Positions 36,039 to 43,976 of a stretch of DNA of 64,000 nt are shown piece by piece. Numbering within the stretch: the stretch's first letter is position 1; the number at the start of each line of letters is the position of its first letter. The DNA is from Flagellimonas meishanensis (lineage in GTDB: Bacteria; Bacteroidota; Bacteroidia; Flavobacteriales; Flavobacteriaceae). Location of the stretch: positions 434,001 through 498,000 of the forward strand of contig NZ_JAINVW010000001.1 of the NCBI RefSeq assembly GCF_019880545.1, in the 5' to 3' direction. The position numbers and the translations under genes are program-made. The notes beneath the pieces were generated by a model, which was not told where the DNA came from, did not search any database, and was given only the letters and a program-made list of their open reading frames with translations.

Positions 36039-36617
36039 ATGCGACGTCCCGAATTGCACCAACATATCATATCAGTAGCTGGAAATCTTTTTTATACCCA
36101 GGGATACAATTCCACAGGCATCAACGAGATCATAGACAAATGTGGCATTGCCAAGGCCACGCTGTACAGTCATTTTAAATCCAAGGAAGACCTTTGCATT
36201 GCGTATTTGGAACATAGGCACGAGACCTTCATCAAAGACCTCGGGGACTATATCGGTCGTAGGAAAAGCGGCAGGAACCAACTTTTGGCCGTTTTTGATT
36301 ATCTACAGGAGCTGTATCGCTCAGAGGCATTTCATGGCGGTTGGGGATTGCGGGTATTGGGGGAACTCTCTCCCAAACAGACAAGGATCTTGAGTGTACT
36401 CCAGAAACAGAAAAAAGCCTTTTTGTTGTTCTTGGGAGAAGTGGTAAGCCAGAACATTTCTAACGTTTCCAAGGCAGAGATCGAGAAAATATCTGGAGGG
36501 CTTTATCTTCTTTTTGAGGGTGCGATCATGGAGAGCCATTTGTTCAAGAACGATTGGCCCATCTATTTGGCCAAAAGCATAGCGCCATCCCTTTTTGCTG
36601 GTTCGGCCGTAAAATAA
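36039..36617 (+). CDS. TetR-family transcriptional regulator
   Basis: 192 residues from the ATG at 36039 (MRRPELHQHI). The longer frame from 35979 overlaps dinB and adds a hydrophobic stretch with no family counterpart. The N-terminal HTH is classic: GNLFYTQGYNSTGINEIIDKCGIAKATLYSHFKSKEDL, read across residues 13-49. The ligand domain is C-terminal and not diagnostic. TACTTTG just before the start resembles a shortened -7 box. The regulated gene is unknown; a terminator at 36617 separates it from the convergent cupredoxin-like gene. Confidence 0.9.
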   Translation: MRRPELHQHIISVAGNLFYTQGYNSTGINEIIDKCGIAKATLYSHFKSKEDLCIAYLEHRHETFIKDLGDYIGRRKSGRNQLLAVFDYLQELYRSEAFHGGWGLRVLGELSPKQTRILSVLQKQKKAFLLFLGEVVSQNISNVSKAEIEKISGGLYLLFEGAIMESHLFKNDWPIYLAKSIAPSLFAGSAVK

Positions 36618-36642
36618 AACCCCATCTAAAGATGGGGTTTTT
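36617..36642. terminator. Terminator between tetR and the convergent cupredoxin-like gene
   Basis: Perfect 10-bp stem AAACCCCATC/GATGGGGTTT with a TAAA loop and trailing T. The stem overlaps the TetR stop codon region, and A-rich sequence on the left could serve the opposite strand too. Confidence 0.8.
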
Positions 36643-36667
36643 AACTTATAATCTATTGTAATTTCCT

Positions 36668-37057
36668 TTATTTCACAACCAACGTATTGTCCGTGCTGGT
36701 CGGGTTCAAGGGACAGAAATATACATACTCTCCCTGGGTCAACACCGTAGGCTTTGATGTTTGCTTTTCATTGGTGGAAACCGGTGCGGTAACATAGGCG
36801 GTTTGAATGTGGTTTTCGGGTTTGCTCACATCTTCTCCCTTTTTCACCAAAACAAATCCCACGTTGTGGTCCACCCCATTGTTGGCAATCTCAAAAACAT
36901 AGGTGCCGGGGGCCACAGTGAGTGTCTTTTGAGTGAATTCCCCTGGAACCTGTTCCAAATGGATGGTCTTCACGGCCATATTGTCCATCGAATCTTGGGC
37001 ATTTGCCATAAAAATGGCGCCGAAAACAAAAACTAAACTTGCAATTACTTTTCTCAT
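36668..37057 (-). CDS. Exported cupredoxin-like protein with altered copper site
   Basis: 129 residues: signal peptide 1-20 (MANAQ) then a plastocyanin-like beta-barrel. A histidine in NNGVDHNVGF (near residue 64) and a cysteine in YVYFCPLNPTS (near 114) occupy expected copper-ligand positions, but no His or Met follows the Cys at the usual spacing, so a normal type 1 copper site is unlikely. It sits 30 bases downstream of the AhpD-like gene on the same strand and is probably the last gene of that operon, which suggests a periplasmic role in redox or metal stress. Confidence 0.7.
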   Translation of the reverse strand: MRKVIASLVFVFGAIFMANAQDSMDNMAVKTIHLEQVPGEFTQKTLTVAPGTYVFEIANNGVDHNVGFVLVKKGEDVSKPENHIQTAYVTAPVSTNEKQTSKPTVLTQGEYVYFCPLNPTSTDNTLVVK

Positions 37058-37087
37058 TTTTTCTTTCTGATTTTTAATTGATTTGAT

Positions 37088-37636
37088 TTAAATTTCTACT
37101 GTTTCCAATGGCTGGGCAACCGGAAAGTCAATTGGAGTATCAGCAGTATTGTTGATATAGTTGGATATGGTCTTATCTCCTACCAGAAGGATGGTGTCGA
37201 TCAAATTTTCTTTGGTCCATCCAGCTTCGAAGAAGTTTTCCAAAACAGGGGCATCCGTTGCTCCCCTATTCTCGGTGATGTTCTTGGCCAAACGGGCCAA
37301 TGCGTCAAGTTTGGCATCAAAAGAAGCCTTTCCATCCCTTAGTTCCAAGATCTGGCCCTCGGTGAAGCCGTTCATTTTGGCAATTGCCGTGTGGGCGGAC
37401 AAACAGTACAAACATCCATTAACCTCACTCACGGCCAAGTTCACTACTTCTTTCTCCTTGGCTTTCAGTGATGTTTTGGCGTTGGCAAAGTTTAGGTAAT
37501 TTGCCAAGGCATTTTCTGAATGTGCGTAGGTGGCATATAAATTTGGGACAAACCCCACCGCTTTTTCCAAGTTGTCAAAAATTGCCTGGTTACCGGTACT
37601 TACTTCTTCTCTTTTAGGTACGTTCAATGTGCTCAT
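37088..37636 (-). CDS. Carboxymuconolactone decarboxylase/AhpD-like peroxidase family protein
   Basis: 182 residues, all-helical AhpD-like fold. The redox motif is NGCLYCLSAHTAIAK near residues 94-108 (CxxC followed by SxxH), matching alkylhydroperoxidase AhpD-core proteins. These proteins reduce peroxides or act in related disulfide chemistry. It lies between a 51-residue Cys/His-rich ORF and a cupredoxin-like gene, downstream of an AraC regulator, all on the minus strand. The set looks like a small stress-response operon; that is inference. Confidence 0.88.
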   Translation of the reverse strand: MSTLNVPKREEVSTGNQAIFDNLEKAVGFVPNLYATYAHSENALANYLNFANAKTSLKAKEKEVVNLAVSEVNGCLYCLSAHTAIAKMNGFTEGQILELRDGKASFDAKLDALARLAKNITENRGATDAPVLENFFEAGWTKENLIDTILLVGDKTISNYINNTADTPIDFPVAQPLETVEI

Positions 37637-37665
37637 GTTCTATTTATTATGTTATTATGTATTAA

Positions 37666-37821
37666 TTATTTTGCTACGAATGGTTTTTCGGCATCACAAT
37701 AGAAATCGTGATGAAACTTTTGTTCACAATGGTTGGGTGTGATCAAGGTGCTTGTGGCCGCTTTTGGCGACATCCTGAAAATCGTTATCAGGTTAAAAAT
37801 GGATTTTTCTATTTGGTTCAT
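37666..37821 (-). CDS. Possible 51-residue Cys/His-rich protein
   Basis: A short frame in the 276-base gap between the AraC and AhpD-like genes. It has an ATG start with an A/G-rich leader (GAAGTGAAG), and its C-terminal half contains NHCEQKFHHDFYC, that is two cysteines and three histidines in 13 residues. A 7/8 match to the -7 consensus (CATCTTTG, minus strand, 37854-37847) lies 25 bases before the start, so it could be the first gene of the operon with the AhpD-like and cupredoxin-like genes. No family recognised. A small metal- or heme-binding peptide is conceivable but unproven. Confidence 0.4.
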   Translation of the reverse strand: MNQIEKSIFNLITIFRMSPKAATSTLITPNHCEQKFHHDFYCDAEKPFVAK

Positions 37822-37846
37822 CTTCACTTCGTTTTAAATTACAAGG

Positions 37847-37854
37847 CAAAGATG
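37847..37854 (-). promoter_or_regulatory. -7-like element CATCTTTG before the small Cys/His ORF
   Basis: One mismatch to TAnnTTTG on the minus strand, between the AraC gene and the 51-residue ORF. It would drive the ORF, the AhpD-like gene and the cupredoxin-like gene. Confidence 0.3.
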
Positions 37855-37912
37855 CGGTGAATGAAGAGGTGGGTGTTAGGAACAATTTCCCGACTGCTTG
37901 TCCAACTTTCCC

Positions 37913-38818
37913 TTAGGCGGTCAAAAGCAGCTTTTCTCGATACTCCGTAGGGCTGATCTGAAACATTTTTTTGAAGAATTTGCTAAAATGCGCAGGGTCG
38001 TTGAACCCCAGCTCGTATGCTATTTCCTGATTTTGCCTGTCTGTATAGTTGATGAGTCGTTTTGCCTCAAGTGCAATCCGTTCCATGATTATCTGCTGTG
38101 GTGTTTTCTGGTTGTAGGTTGCAAAAAGATTGGAAAGCGTCTTGGGCGATTTGAACAACATTTCGGCATAGTCACTAACTTTTCTTTTGGTCTTGTAGTG
38201 CTTGTCCACCAAAAAATTAAACCTTCTTATAATATCGACTTGCCCATTGTCCAAGGACTTTACAATTAGCTGTTCCCTGGCCAAGCGTGTACTCATGATG
38301 ATCAATCGCTTCAGGAGCATGCGCAGCATATCGCCCTGAATATTGTCCGGTGTGGCAAATTCTTCAATGAACATCCCATAGAGCAGGTCATATTTTATGG
38401 ATTGGGCCTCAGGTATGGTGATAATGGGAAGATCCTGGGTTCCATAGAACAAAATTCCGTTGCATGACACCTCGCTGTCATGGTCAAAGACACAGTAAAA
38501 TTCCTTGTTGAAAAGTATAGCTGCAAGCGGCAGGTCCATCTTGGCAAAAGAAACCACGTGCAGGTTGGTGATGGTTACCATTTGGTTGGGCAAAAGCTCC
38601 ACATTAACCCCATCTACCATAAAGGTTACCGCTCTGTGGTTTTTGTTCCATAAAAATTTAATGGTGTTCGCCGTGGTCTCGAACGCATTTTCATCTTTGG
38701 CAATGTCATCCGTGAACCCCAAAATAGCTCCAAGTTTGGCATCGTTGAACTGGTGCTTCATACCTTTATAGTTTGTTGTAATTTCTTGGAAATTTGCATT
38801 CTCTTGAGCTTTAGTCAT
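37913..38818 (-). CDS. AraC-family transcriptional regulator
   Basis: 301 residues from the ATG at 38818. The C-terminal 100 residues carry the double HTH: YAEMLFKSPKTLSNLFATYN near 222-241 and IAYELGFNDPAHFSKFFKKMFQISPTEYR near 265-293 (the second helix region is the AraC signature). The N-terminal part is a cupin-like ligand domain (DGVNVELLPNQMVTITNLH). Genes directly downstream on the same strand encode a small Cys/His-rich ORF, an AhpD-like protein and a cupredoxin-like protein, the most likely targets. The ligand is unknown. Confidence 0.9.
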   Translation of the reverse strand: MTKAQENANFQEITTNYKGMKHQFNDAKLGAILGFTDDIAKDENAFETTANTIKFLWNKNHRAVTFMVDGVNVELLPNQMVTITNLHVVSFAKMDLPLAAILFNKEFYCVFDHDSEVSCNGILFYGTQDLPIITIPEAQSIKYDLLYGMFIEEFATPDNIQGDMLRMLLKRLIIMSTRLAREQLIVKSLDNGQVDIIRRFNFLVDKHYKTKRKVSDYAEMLFKSPKTLSNLFATYNQKTPQQIIMERIALEAKRLINYTDRQNQEIAYELGFNDPAHFSKFFKKMFQISPTEYREKLLLTA

Positions 38819-38924
38819 CAATATTTGTTGATACTTACAGCCTCATTTCAATCAGTTTGGGGCTAATATTTAAACAAGACTGTTAATATATTGCCCATGT
38901 TTTTCGGTTTTTATAGTATTGGGT

Positions 38925-39446
38925 ATGAAAAAGATGCGGTTTTATGATGAGGCGGTGAACCGTTTCATGGCAGACAAGAGGTTTTCTACCTATCCCATTG
39001 GCTCCATTGAATTTTTTGCGGAGCGTTTCAACATTATCAACGGAAATTTATTTGACACACAGCACTTAAAAGTCCTGGCCGATAAGGAAAATTGGCGGGA
39101 CAATTACCCCTTTCAGGACGAGATTATGGACAAGGAGCATGTGGTCGTGGTAACTGACAAACACCTCAACATTGTGTATGCCACACAGAACATGCGATTG
39201 ATGAATGGATATAGACCGGAAGAGGTAATTGGCAAAACCCCCAAGCTATTTCAGGGAAGGGATACTTGCCAAAAAACCACCCAAAGGGTCGCAGAGGCGA
39301 TTAAGGGCCTATTGCCTTTTGAGGAAATATTGACCAACTACAGAAAGGACGGTACTTCCTACCAATGCTGGATCAAGGGGTCACCAGTTTTTGACAAGCA
39401 AGGGAATGTTGTAAATTTCATAGCTTTTGAAAAGCAGGTAGCCTGA
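38925..39446 (+). CDS. Single PAS-domain protein, LOV-like but without the photoactive cysteine
   Basis: 173 residues from the ATG at 38925. The first 70 residues are helical and unassigned; residues 72-172 form a PAS domain. VVVVTDKHLNIVYATQNMRLMNGYRPEEVIGKTPKLFQGRDT closely follows the pattern of LOV photosensors (positions 72-112), and NYRKDGTSYQCWIKGSPVFDKQGNVV matches their later strands. The LOV consensus GxNCRFLQ reads GKTPKLFQ here, so the flavin-adduct cysteine is replaced by proline. No output domain is present. It probably senses or binds a partner without light chemistry. Regulation not evident. Confidence 0.75.
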   Translation: MKKMRFYDEAVNRFMADKRFSTYPIGSIEFFAERFNIINGNLFDTQHLKVLADKENWRDNYPFQDEIMDKEHVVVVTDKHLNIVYATQNMRLMNGYRPEEVIGKTPKLFQGRDTCQKTTQRVAEAIKGLLPFEEILTNYRKDGTSYQCWIKGSPVFDKQGNVVNFIAFEKQVA

Positions 39447-39459
39447 TCTTCCCCGGTGC

Positions 39460-40902
39460 CTAAAAACTACAGGTCTCTATTTCGGTCACCCTAAGGGTAT
39501 TCACCATTCCTTTTTCCTTGATAGGCATTGCCGCTAAGCTGATCAGCATATCCCCTACGTCCAAAAAGCCTTTTTTGCAGGCAATTTGGTTCACGTCCTC
39601 AATGGTTTCATCTGTGGAAACATACCTGTCATAATAAAAGGCCTTTACCCCCCATAACAGGTTGAGTTGCGTCAAAATCCTCCTATTGGATGTGAACACC
39701 AAAATATGTGCGCTTGGTCGCCAAGCAGATATCTGAAACGCGGTGTATCCACTATTTGTCAAAGTGGAAATGGCCTTTGCCTGAATTTCATTAGCCATTA
39801 ATGCGGCATGGTAGCACACCGACTTGGTGATGTACCTTTTGGTCCTGATATGGGGTGGGGTCTGTGGCACCTTGATCAATGAGGAGCCTTCCACACTGGA
39901 TAAAATGCTGCACATCTTTTCTATGACCTGTACGGGATAGTTGCCCACCGAAGTCTCCCCGGAGAGCATAACGGCATCGGCCCCGTCCATAACGGAGTTG
40001 GCCACATCGTTTACCTCGGCCCGGGTAGGGGTAAGGCTTGTGATCATGGTTTCCATCATCTGGGTGGCAATGATGACCGGAATCCTTGCCTTTTTGGCAC
40101 GTAGGACCAGCTGTTTCTGGATCAGGGGAACCTCCTGGGCCGGTACCTCCACACCCAAATCTCCCCGAGCAACCATCAATCCATCACAGTAGGCGACAAT
40201 TTTATCGATATTTTCGACCGCCTCAGGCTTCTCAATTTTTGCAATGATGGGGATTTTATGCTCAGAATGTTCCTCAATCAGCTTTTGAAGGTCGATAAGG
40301 TCCTGGTTGTGCCTTACAAAGGATAGTGCGATCCAATCCACTTCTTGTTCAATGGCAAATATGGCATCCTTGATGTCCTTTTTGGTCAATGCGGGCAGTG
40401 AAATGTTGGTATTGGGAAGATTGACCCCTTTTTTGGATTTCAAGGGCCCTCCCTGTACCACCACAGCCTTTACCTCATTTTCTCCATTGGTGGCCTTTAC
40501 CTCAAAAATCAGTTTTCCATCATCCAGCAATATGCGCTCGCCCGGCTTTACATCTTTTGGAAAGTTCTGATAGTTCATGTAAACCCGTTGGGCCGTTCCC
40601 TCGAAGGGCTCTCCTGTTACAAAAGTTATCTCGTCGCCCGGTGAAACAACCGCTTCCCCGCCCATTACCCCTACACGGAGTTTGGGGCCTTGCAAATCTG
40701 CCAATATGGACGTGTTTACCTCCAGTTCCTCATTGAGCTCTCGAATCATTTTTATCCGGTTGGCCACATCATCATAGGCGGCATGGGAAAAGTTTATCCT
40801 GAAAACATCGACCCCGGCCTCTATCATTTGTTTCAAGACCTCCTTTTTACTGGTGGCCGGCCCGAGCGTTGCTACTATTTTGGTCTTTTTTCTTGTTGGC
40901 AT
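39460..40902 (-). CDS. pyk: Pyruvate kinase
   Basis: 480 residues; last step of glycolysis, PEP plus ADP to pyruvate plus ATP. Signature blocks: KIVATLGPATS near residue 7, VFRINFSHA near 32, the active-site region IPIIAKIEKPEAVENID near 214 with the catalytic Lys, and VARGDLGVEVP near 245, TQMMETM near 284 and DGADAVMLSGETSVG near 306. The C-terminal domain is the standard allosteric one. Its start is 2 bases from the end of the IPExxxVDY-family gene, in a minus-strand run acpP, fabF, rnc, IPExxxVDY, pyk. Confidence 0.97.
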   Translation of the reverse strand: MPTRKKTKIVATLGPATSKKEVLKQMIEAGVDVFRINFSHAAYDDVANRIKMIRELNEELEVNTSILADLQGPKLRVGVMGGEAVVSPGDEITFVTGEPFEGTAQRVYMNYQNFPKDVKPGERILLDDGKLIFEVKATNGENEVKAVVVQGGPLKSKKGVNLPNTNISLPALTKKDIKDAIFAIEQEVDWIALSFVRHNQDLIDLQKLIEEHSEHKIPIIAKIEKPEAVENIDKIVAYCDGLMVARGDLGVEVPAQEVPLIQKQLVLRAKKARIPVIIATQMMETMITSLTPTRAEVNDVANSVMDGADAVMLSGETSVGNYPVQVIEKMCSILSSVEGSSLIKVPQTPPHIRTKRYITKSVCYHAALMANEIQAKAISTLTNSGYTAFQISAWRPSAHILVFTSNRRILTQLNLLWGVKAFYYDRYVSTDETIEDVNQIACKKGFLDVGDMLISLAAMPIKEKGMVNTLRVTEIETCSF

Positions 40903-40904
40903 TG

Positions 40905-41369
40905 TTAAAAGATTAAATTTCTTTTTGATTTTAAGGATTGTATCTCAACGGAATAAGCGGTAACCACATTGGGAATATTGTTGATTTTTCTGATCAATGG
41001 ATCAATCAGGGATTCATCGGCAACTTCTACTTTAAGAAAATAGTCAACTTCTTTGCGCTCTTCTACCAGATAGCTTTTTTTTAGGGAAGTGCCGCTGGCA
41101 AAAAAACCTTCGGATGGTATCTCCTCCTCTACCTCACATATGTTGGAAACGAGGGTCCAATAATTGCCGTTCAGTTCATCATCCCAATCAAAAATTGAAA
41201 ATGATACTTGTGCTCCCACCAGAAAATCATTTGCCATTCGCTTAAGCCGTAAGCCACAATCCCCATTGATCGCGTAGGCAATGGCATGATCCGCCAAACT
41301 GGAATGAATGGCAATGAGCCCAAATTCATCATCATAAAGGTCCGCCGATATCCTATGCGTTGTCAACAT
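40905..41369 (-). CDS. IPExxxVDY family protein
   Basis: 154 residues, cytosolic, mixed alpha/beta, function unknown. The family takes its name from a conserved motif; here the corresponding stretch reads LVEERKEVDYFLKV near residue 100-113, with the VDY intact and the IPE replaced by VEE. The location between rnc and pyk is the same as in many Flavobacteria, which supports the call. A 7/8 -7 box (TATATTTA, minus strand, just upstream) may give it and pyk a separate promoter. Confidence 0.75.
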   Translation of the reverse strand: MLTTHRISADLYDDEFGLIAIHSSLADHAIAYAINGDCGLRLKRMANDFLVGAQVSFSIFDWDDELNGNYWTLVSNICEVEEEIPSEGFFASGTSLKKSYLVEERKEVDYFLKVEVADESLIDPLIRKINNIPNVVTAYSVEIQSLKSKRNLIF

Positions 41370-41481
41370 GTGCTAAAAACGAACTGTAAATATAGTCTTA
41401 ATCCGTTTGAAACACCAGTTGGTGCGGGACAATACCCATTATAAAATCTACGAAAACGTTTGAGTCTGTGCTTTTTTGGGG

Positions 41482-42219
41482 CTATTGATTCTCTATTCGG
41501 TTCTGGAGTGCGAAGTAAGCTCTTTTGGAAGCCTTTTCCTCGGCCTTTTTCTTGGAAGTCGCCCTTGCCTTTGCCATTAACCGCTCCCCAATGGTCAATT
41601 TGACCGCAAAATGTTTTAGCTCGTCCTTGCCGGTATCCTCATACACCGTATAGTTGAAGGTCTTTTTCTGCTTTTGGCACCATTCAATCAGCAAACTTTT
41701 GTAACTGATTACCTTGCCCTCCAATTGTTCTATGTCCACATAGGGCTCTATGACCCTTTGGTTGATGAATTTTTCACAGTAGCTGTATCCCCTATCCAGA
41801 TAGATGGCGCCAATCAACGCTTCAAACACATTGCCATGGATGTTCTCTCCAAAATGCGACTTGGGAATCCGGCTTTCCACATAACGCAGCAGGCCTAAAT
41901 CCTTTCCAAGTTCGTTAAGATGTTTTCGGCTGACCACCTTTGAGCGCATTTTGGTGAGATATCCCTCATCGCCCTCCGGAACTTCGTTGTACAAATGTTT
42001 TGAAATTATGGTCCCCAGCATGGCATCGCCCAAAAACTCCAGCCTTTCATAGTTCATCGGATTCCCATTGGAATCTTTCTTGTTCACGGAGCGATGCAGA
42101 AAGGCCTTTTTGTAGATGTTAAGATTCTTTGGCCTGAACCCCAAGATTTTCTTCATCCCCAAAAAAAAATCCCCATCCTTTTTAGGATGGGAATTGAATA
42201 TTTTTGAGGTGAGCTTCAT
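41482..42219 (-). CDS. rnc: Ribonuclease III
   Basis: 245 residues. Endonuclease cutting double-stranded RNA in rRNA and mRNA maturation. It has a catalytic domain with the signature NYERLEFLGDAMLGTIISKHL (abbreviated; near residues 57-76, carrying the catalytic Glu/Asp), a second acidic site in HGNVFEALIGAIYLDRG near 128, and a C-terminal dsRNA-binding domain (about 168-240, ending KKAEEKASKRAYFAL). The first 20 residues, before KKILGFRPKN, are encoded across a terminator-like hairpin with a nine-T tract, which could limit transcription into rnc. It starts 10 bases after fabF. Confidence 0.95.
   Translation of the reverse strand: MKLTSKIFNSHPKKDGDFFLGMKKILGFRPKNLNIYKKAFLHRSVNKKDSNGNPMNYERLEFLGDAMLGTIISKHLYNEVPEGDEGYLTKMRSKVVSRKHLNELGKDLGLLRYVESRIPKSHFGENIHGNVFEALIGAIYLDRGYSYCEKFINQRVIEPYVDIEQLEGKVISYKSLLIEWCQKQKKTFNYTVYEDTGKDELKHFAVKLTIGERLMAKARATSKKKAEEKASKRAYFALQNRIENQ
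42161..42193 (-). terminator. Terminator-like hairpin inside the 5' end of rnc
   Basis: On the minus strand, TTCCCATCC and GGATGGGGA pair as a 9-bp stem (one G-T wobble) around a loop of about six bases and are followed by nine consecutive T. The element lies within roughly codons 9-18 of rnc, downstream of fabF. It has every feature of an intrinsic terminator, but it is also protein-coding, so it would act as an attenuator or as the 3' end of an acpP-fabF transcript. Confidence 0.55.
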
Positions 42220-42229
42220 AGCTACAAAA

Positions 42230-43480
42230 CTACCCTATTTTTTTGAACAGTATGCAGGCGTTGTGTCCGCCAAAACCAAAGGTATTGCTCATGGCCACAT
42301 TGACCTCCCGATCCTGTGCCTTGTTCAGCGTAAGATTTAGGGTGGGGTCTATTTCATTGTCCACCACGCTATGGTTTATGGTCGGGGGCACAATACTATG
42401 GTGCATTGCCAAAATGGAGGCTATGGCCTCAATGGCGCCTGCCGCCCCGAGCAAATGCCCGGTCATGGATTTTGTGGAATTAATATTGATGTTGGAGGCA
42501 TGCTTGCCAAAAACCTGCGATATGGCCTTAAGCTCGGCCACATCTCCCAAAGGTGTCGACGTACCGTGTGTGTTTATCGCATCCACGTCTTCCGGTTTCA
42601 TACCTGCATTTTCAAGACAGTTCTCCATCACCTTCACCACTCCAATACCATCCGGATGCGGTGCGGTCATATGATAAGCATCACTCGAGAGGCCTCCCCC
42701 GGCCACCTCGGCATAGATTTTTGCTCCCCTGGCCTTGGCGTGCTCATATTCTTCCAATATAATGGCACCGGCACCTTCTCCCAATACAAAACCGTCGCGG
42801 GTTGCATCAAAGGGCCGTGATGCTGTTTCAGGGCTATCATTTCTTGTGGAAAGGGCGTGCATGGCATTGAACCCACCCATTCCGGCTATGGTCACTGCGG
42901 CTTCACTTCCTCCGGTGACAATCACGTCGCAATGGCCCAATCGAATATAGTTGAGAGCATCTATCAATGCGTTTGCCGAAGAGGCACAGGCAGAAACCGT
43001 GGTGTAGTTGGGTCCCATAAATCCATGCTTGATGGAAATATTGCCTGGGGCTATATCCGCTATCATTTTGGGGATGAAGAAAGGGTTGAACCTTGGTGTT
43101 CCATCTCCCTGGGCATAGCCGATCATTTCATTTTGAAAAGTCTCCAGACCCCCTATTCCAGCTCCCCAAACAACACCTACGCGGAATTTATCTACAGTGT
43201 CGAGGTCCAAACCGGAATCGGCAATGGCCTCATCGGAAGATATAAGGGCATATTGGGTGAATCTGTCAAGTTTTCTGGCTTCTTTCCTGTCAAAGAAATC
43301 ACTGGGGTCATATCCCTTGAGCTCGCAGGCGAATTTTGTCTTGAACTTTTCCGTATCAAAATAGGTAATTGGGGCAGAGCCACTCTTTCCGCTCCGCAGT
43401 CCTTCCCAATAAGCTTCCAAATTATTGCCGATGGGTGTTAGCGCACCCATACCGGTAACCACTACTCGCTTTAACTGCAT
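42230..43480 (-). CDS. fabF: 3-oxoacyl-ACP synthase II
   Basis: 416 residues; condenses malonyl-ACP with acyl-ACP in fatty acid elongation. The Cys-His-His active site is complete: VSACASSANALIDAL near residue 166, INTHGTSTPLGD near 307 and KSMTGHLLGAAGAIEA near 342, plus the C-terminal GFGGHNACILF. It lies downstream of acpP with a 102-base gap holding a terminator-like hairpin, and 10 bases upstream of rnc. The acpP-fabF-rnc order is widespread in bacteria. Confidence 0.97.
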   Translation of the reverse strand: MQLKRVVVTGMGALTPIGNNLEAYWEGLRSGKSGSAPITYFDTEKFKTKFACELKGYDPSDFFDRKEARKLDRFTQYALISSDEAIADSGLDLDTVDKFRVGVVWGAGIGGLETFQNEMIGYAQGDGTPRFNPFFIPKMIADIAPGNISIKHGFMGPNYTTVSACASSANALIDALNYIRLGHCDVIVTGGSEAAVTIAGMGGFNAMHALSTRNDSPETASRPFDATRDGFVLGEGAGAIILEEYEHAKARGAKIYAEVAGGGLSSDAYHMTAPHPDGIGVVKVMENCLENAGMKPEDVDAINTHGTSTPLGDVAELKAISQVFGKHASNININSTKSMTGHLLGAAGAIEAIASILAMHHSIVPPTINHSVVDNEIDPTLNLTLNKAQDREVNVAMSNTFGFGGHNACILFKKIG

Positions 43481-43515
43481 TGAACTAAAATTTTACCCTT
43501 TTGAACCTAATTTAT

Positions 43516-43555
43516 AAAAAAAATTATCCATGCGACCATCATCACATGGATAATT
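43516..43555 (-). terminator. Terminator-like hairpin between acpP and fabF
   Basis: On the minus strand an 11-bp perfect stem AATTATCCATG/CATGGATAATT with a 12-base loop is followed by a T-rich run. It probably lets most transcripts stop after acpP and gives more acyl carrier protein than FabF. Confidence 0.7.
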
Positions 43556-43582
43556 TATAGTCTTTAATAAATTATCATAAAA

Positions 43583-43816
43583 TTACTTCGCTTCTTCTAT
43601 ATAGCTAATGGCCTGGCCAACAGTTGCAATGTTTTCCGCCTGATCATCAGGGATTTGGATATCGAACTCTTTCTCAAACTCCATGATAAGCTCAACAGTG
43701 TCCAAGGAATCCGCCCCTAAATCGTTGGTAAAGCTTGCCTCAGCAACAACTTCATTTTCATCAACACCCAGTTTATCAACGATGATTGCCTTTACTCTTG
43801 ATGCAATGTCTGACAT
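43583..43816 (-). CDS. acpP: Acyl carrier protein
   Basis: 77-residue acidic protein carrying acyl chains on phosphopantetheine in fatty acid synthesis. The modified serine is S37 in [15 protein letters not shown]. Length and charge are typical. A perfect -7 box lies 31 bases upstream and a hairpin follows the gene. It is divergent from purN across 160 bases. Confidence 0.97.
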   Translation of the reverse strand: MSDIASRVKAIIVDKLGVDENEVVAEASFTNDLGADSLDTVELIMEFEKEFDIQIPDDQAENIATVGQAISYIEEAK

Positions 43817-43847
43817 AATTATTTGGTTTTAAAAATTTAATCGTTGG

Positions 43848-43855
43848 CAAAAATA
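43848..43855 (-). promoter_or_regulatory. -7 element TATTTTTG of acpP
   Basis: Perfect TAnnTTTG match on the minus strand, 31 bases upstream of the acpP start. No TTG is seen at the expected distance, so the -33 half is unassigned. Confidence 0.45.
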
Positions 43856-43976
43856 TAAAACTTTGGTTTAAATACACCATTTGTCGTTAAAATGTGCCTC
43901 AAATTAAACATCATACGGTTGAGAGCATTACTTTAGCCTACAAATTTAGGTCGTAGAACGAAGCTTTTCCTTTCCC

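Noticed and set aside
42857..43441. 194-residue frame opposite fabF
   Set aside because: It is antisense to a complete and certain fabF and has no recognisable domain.
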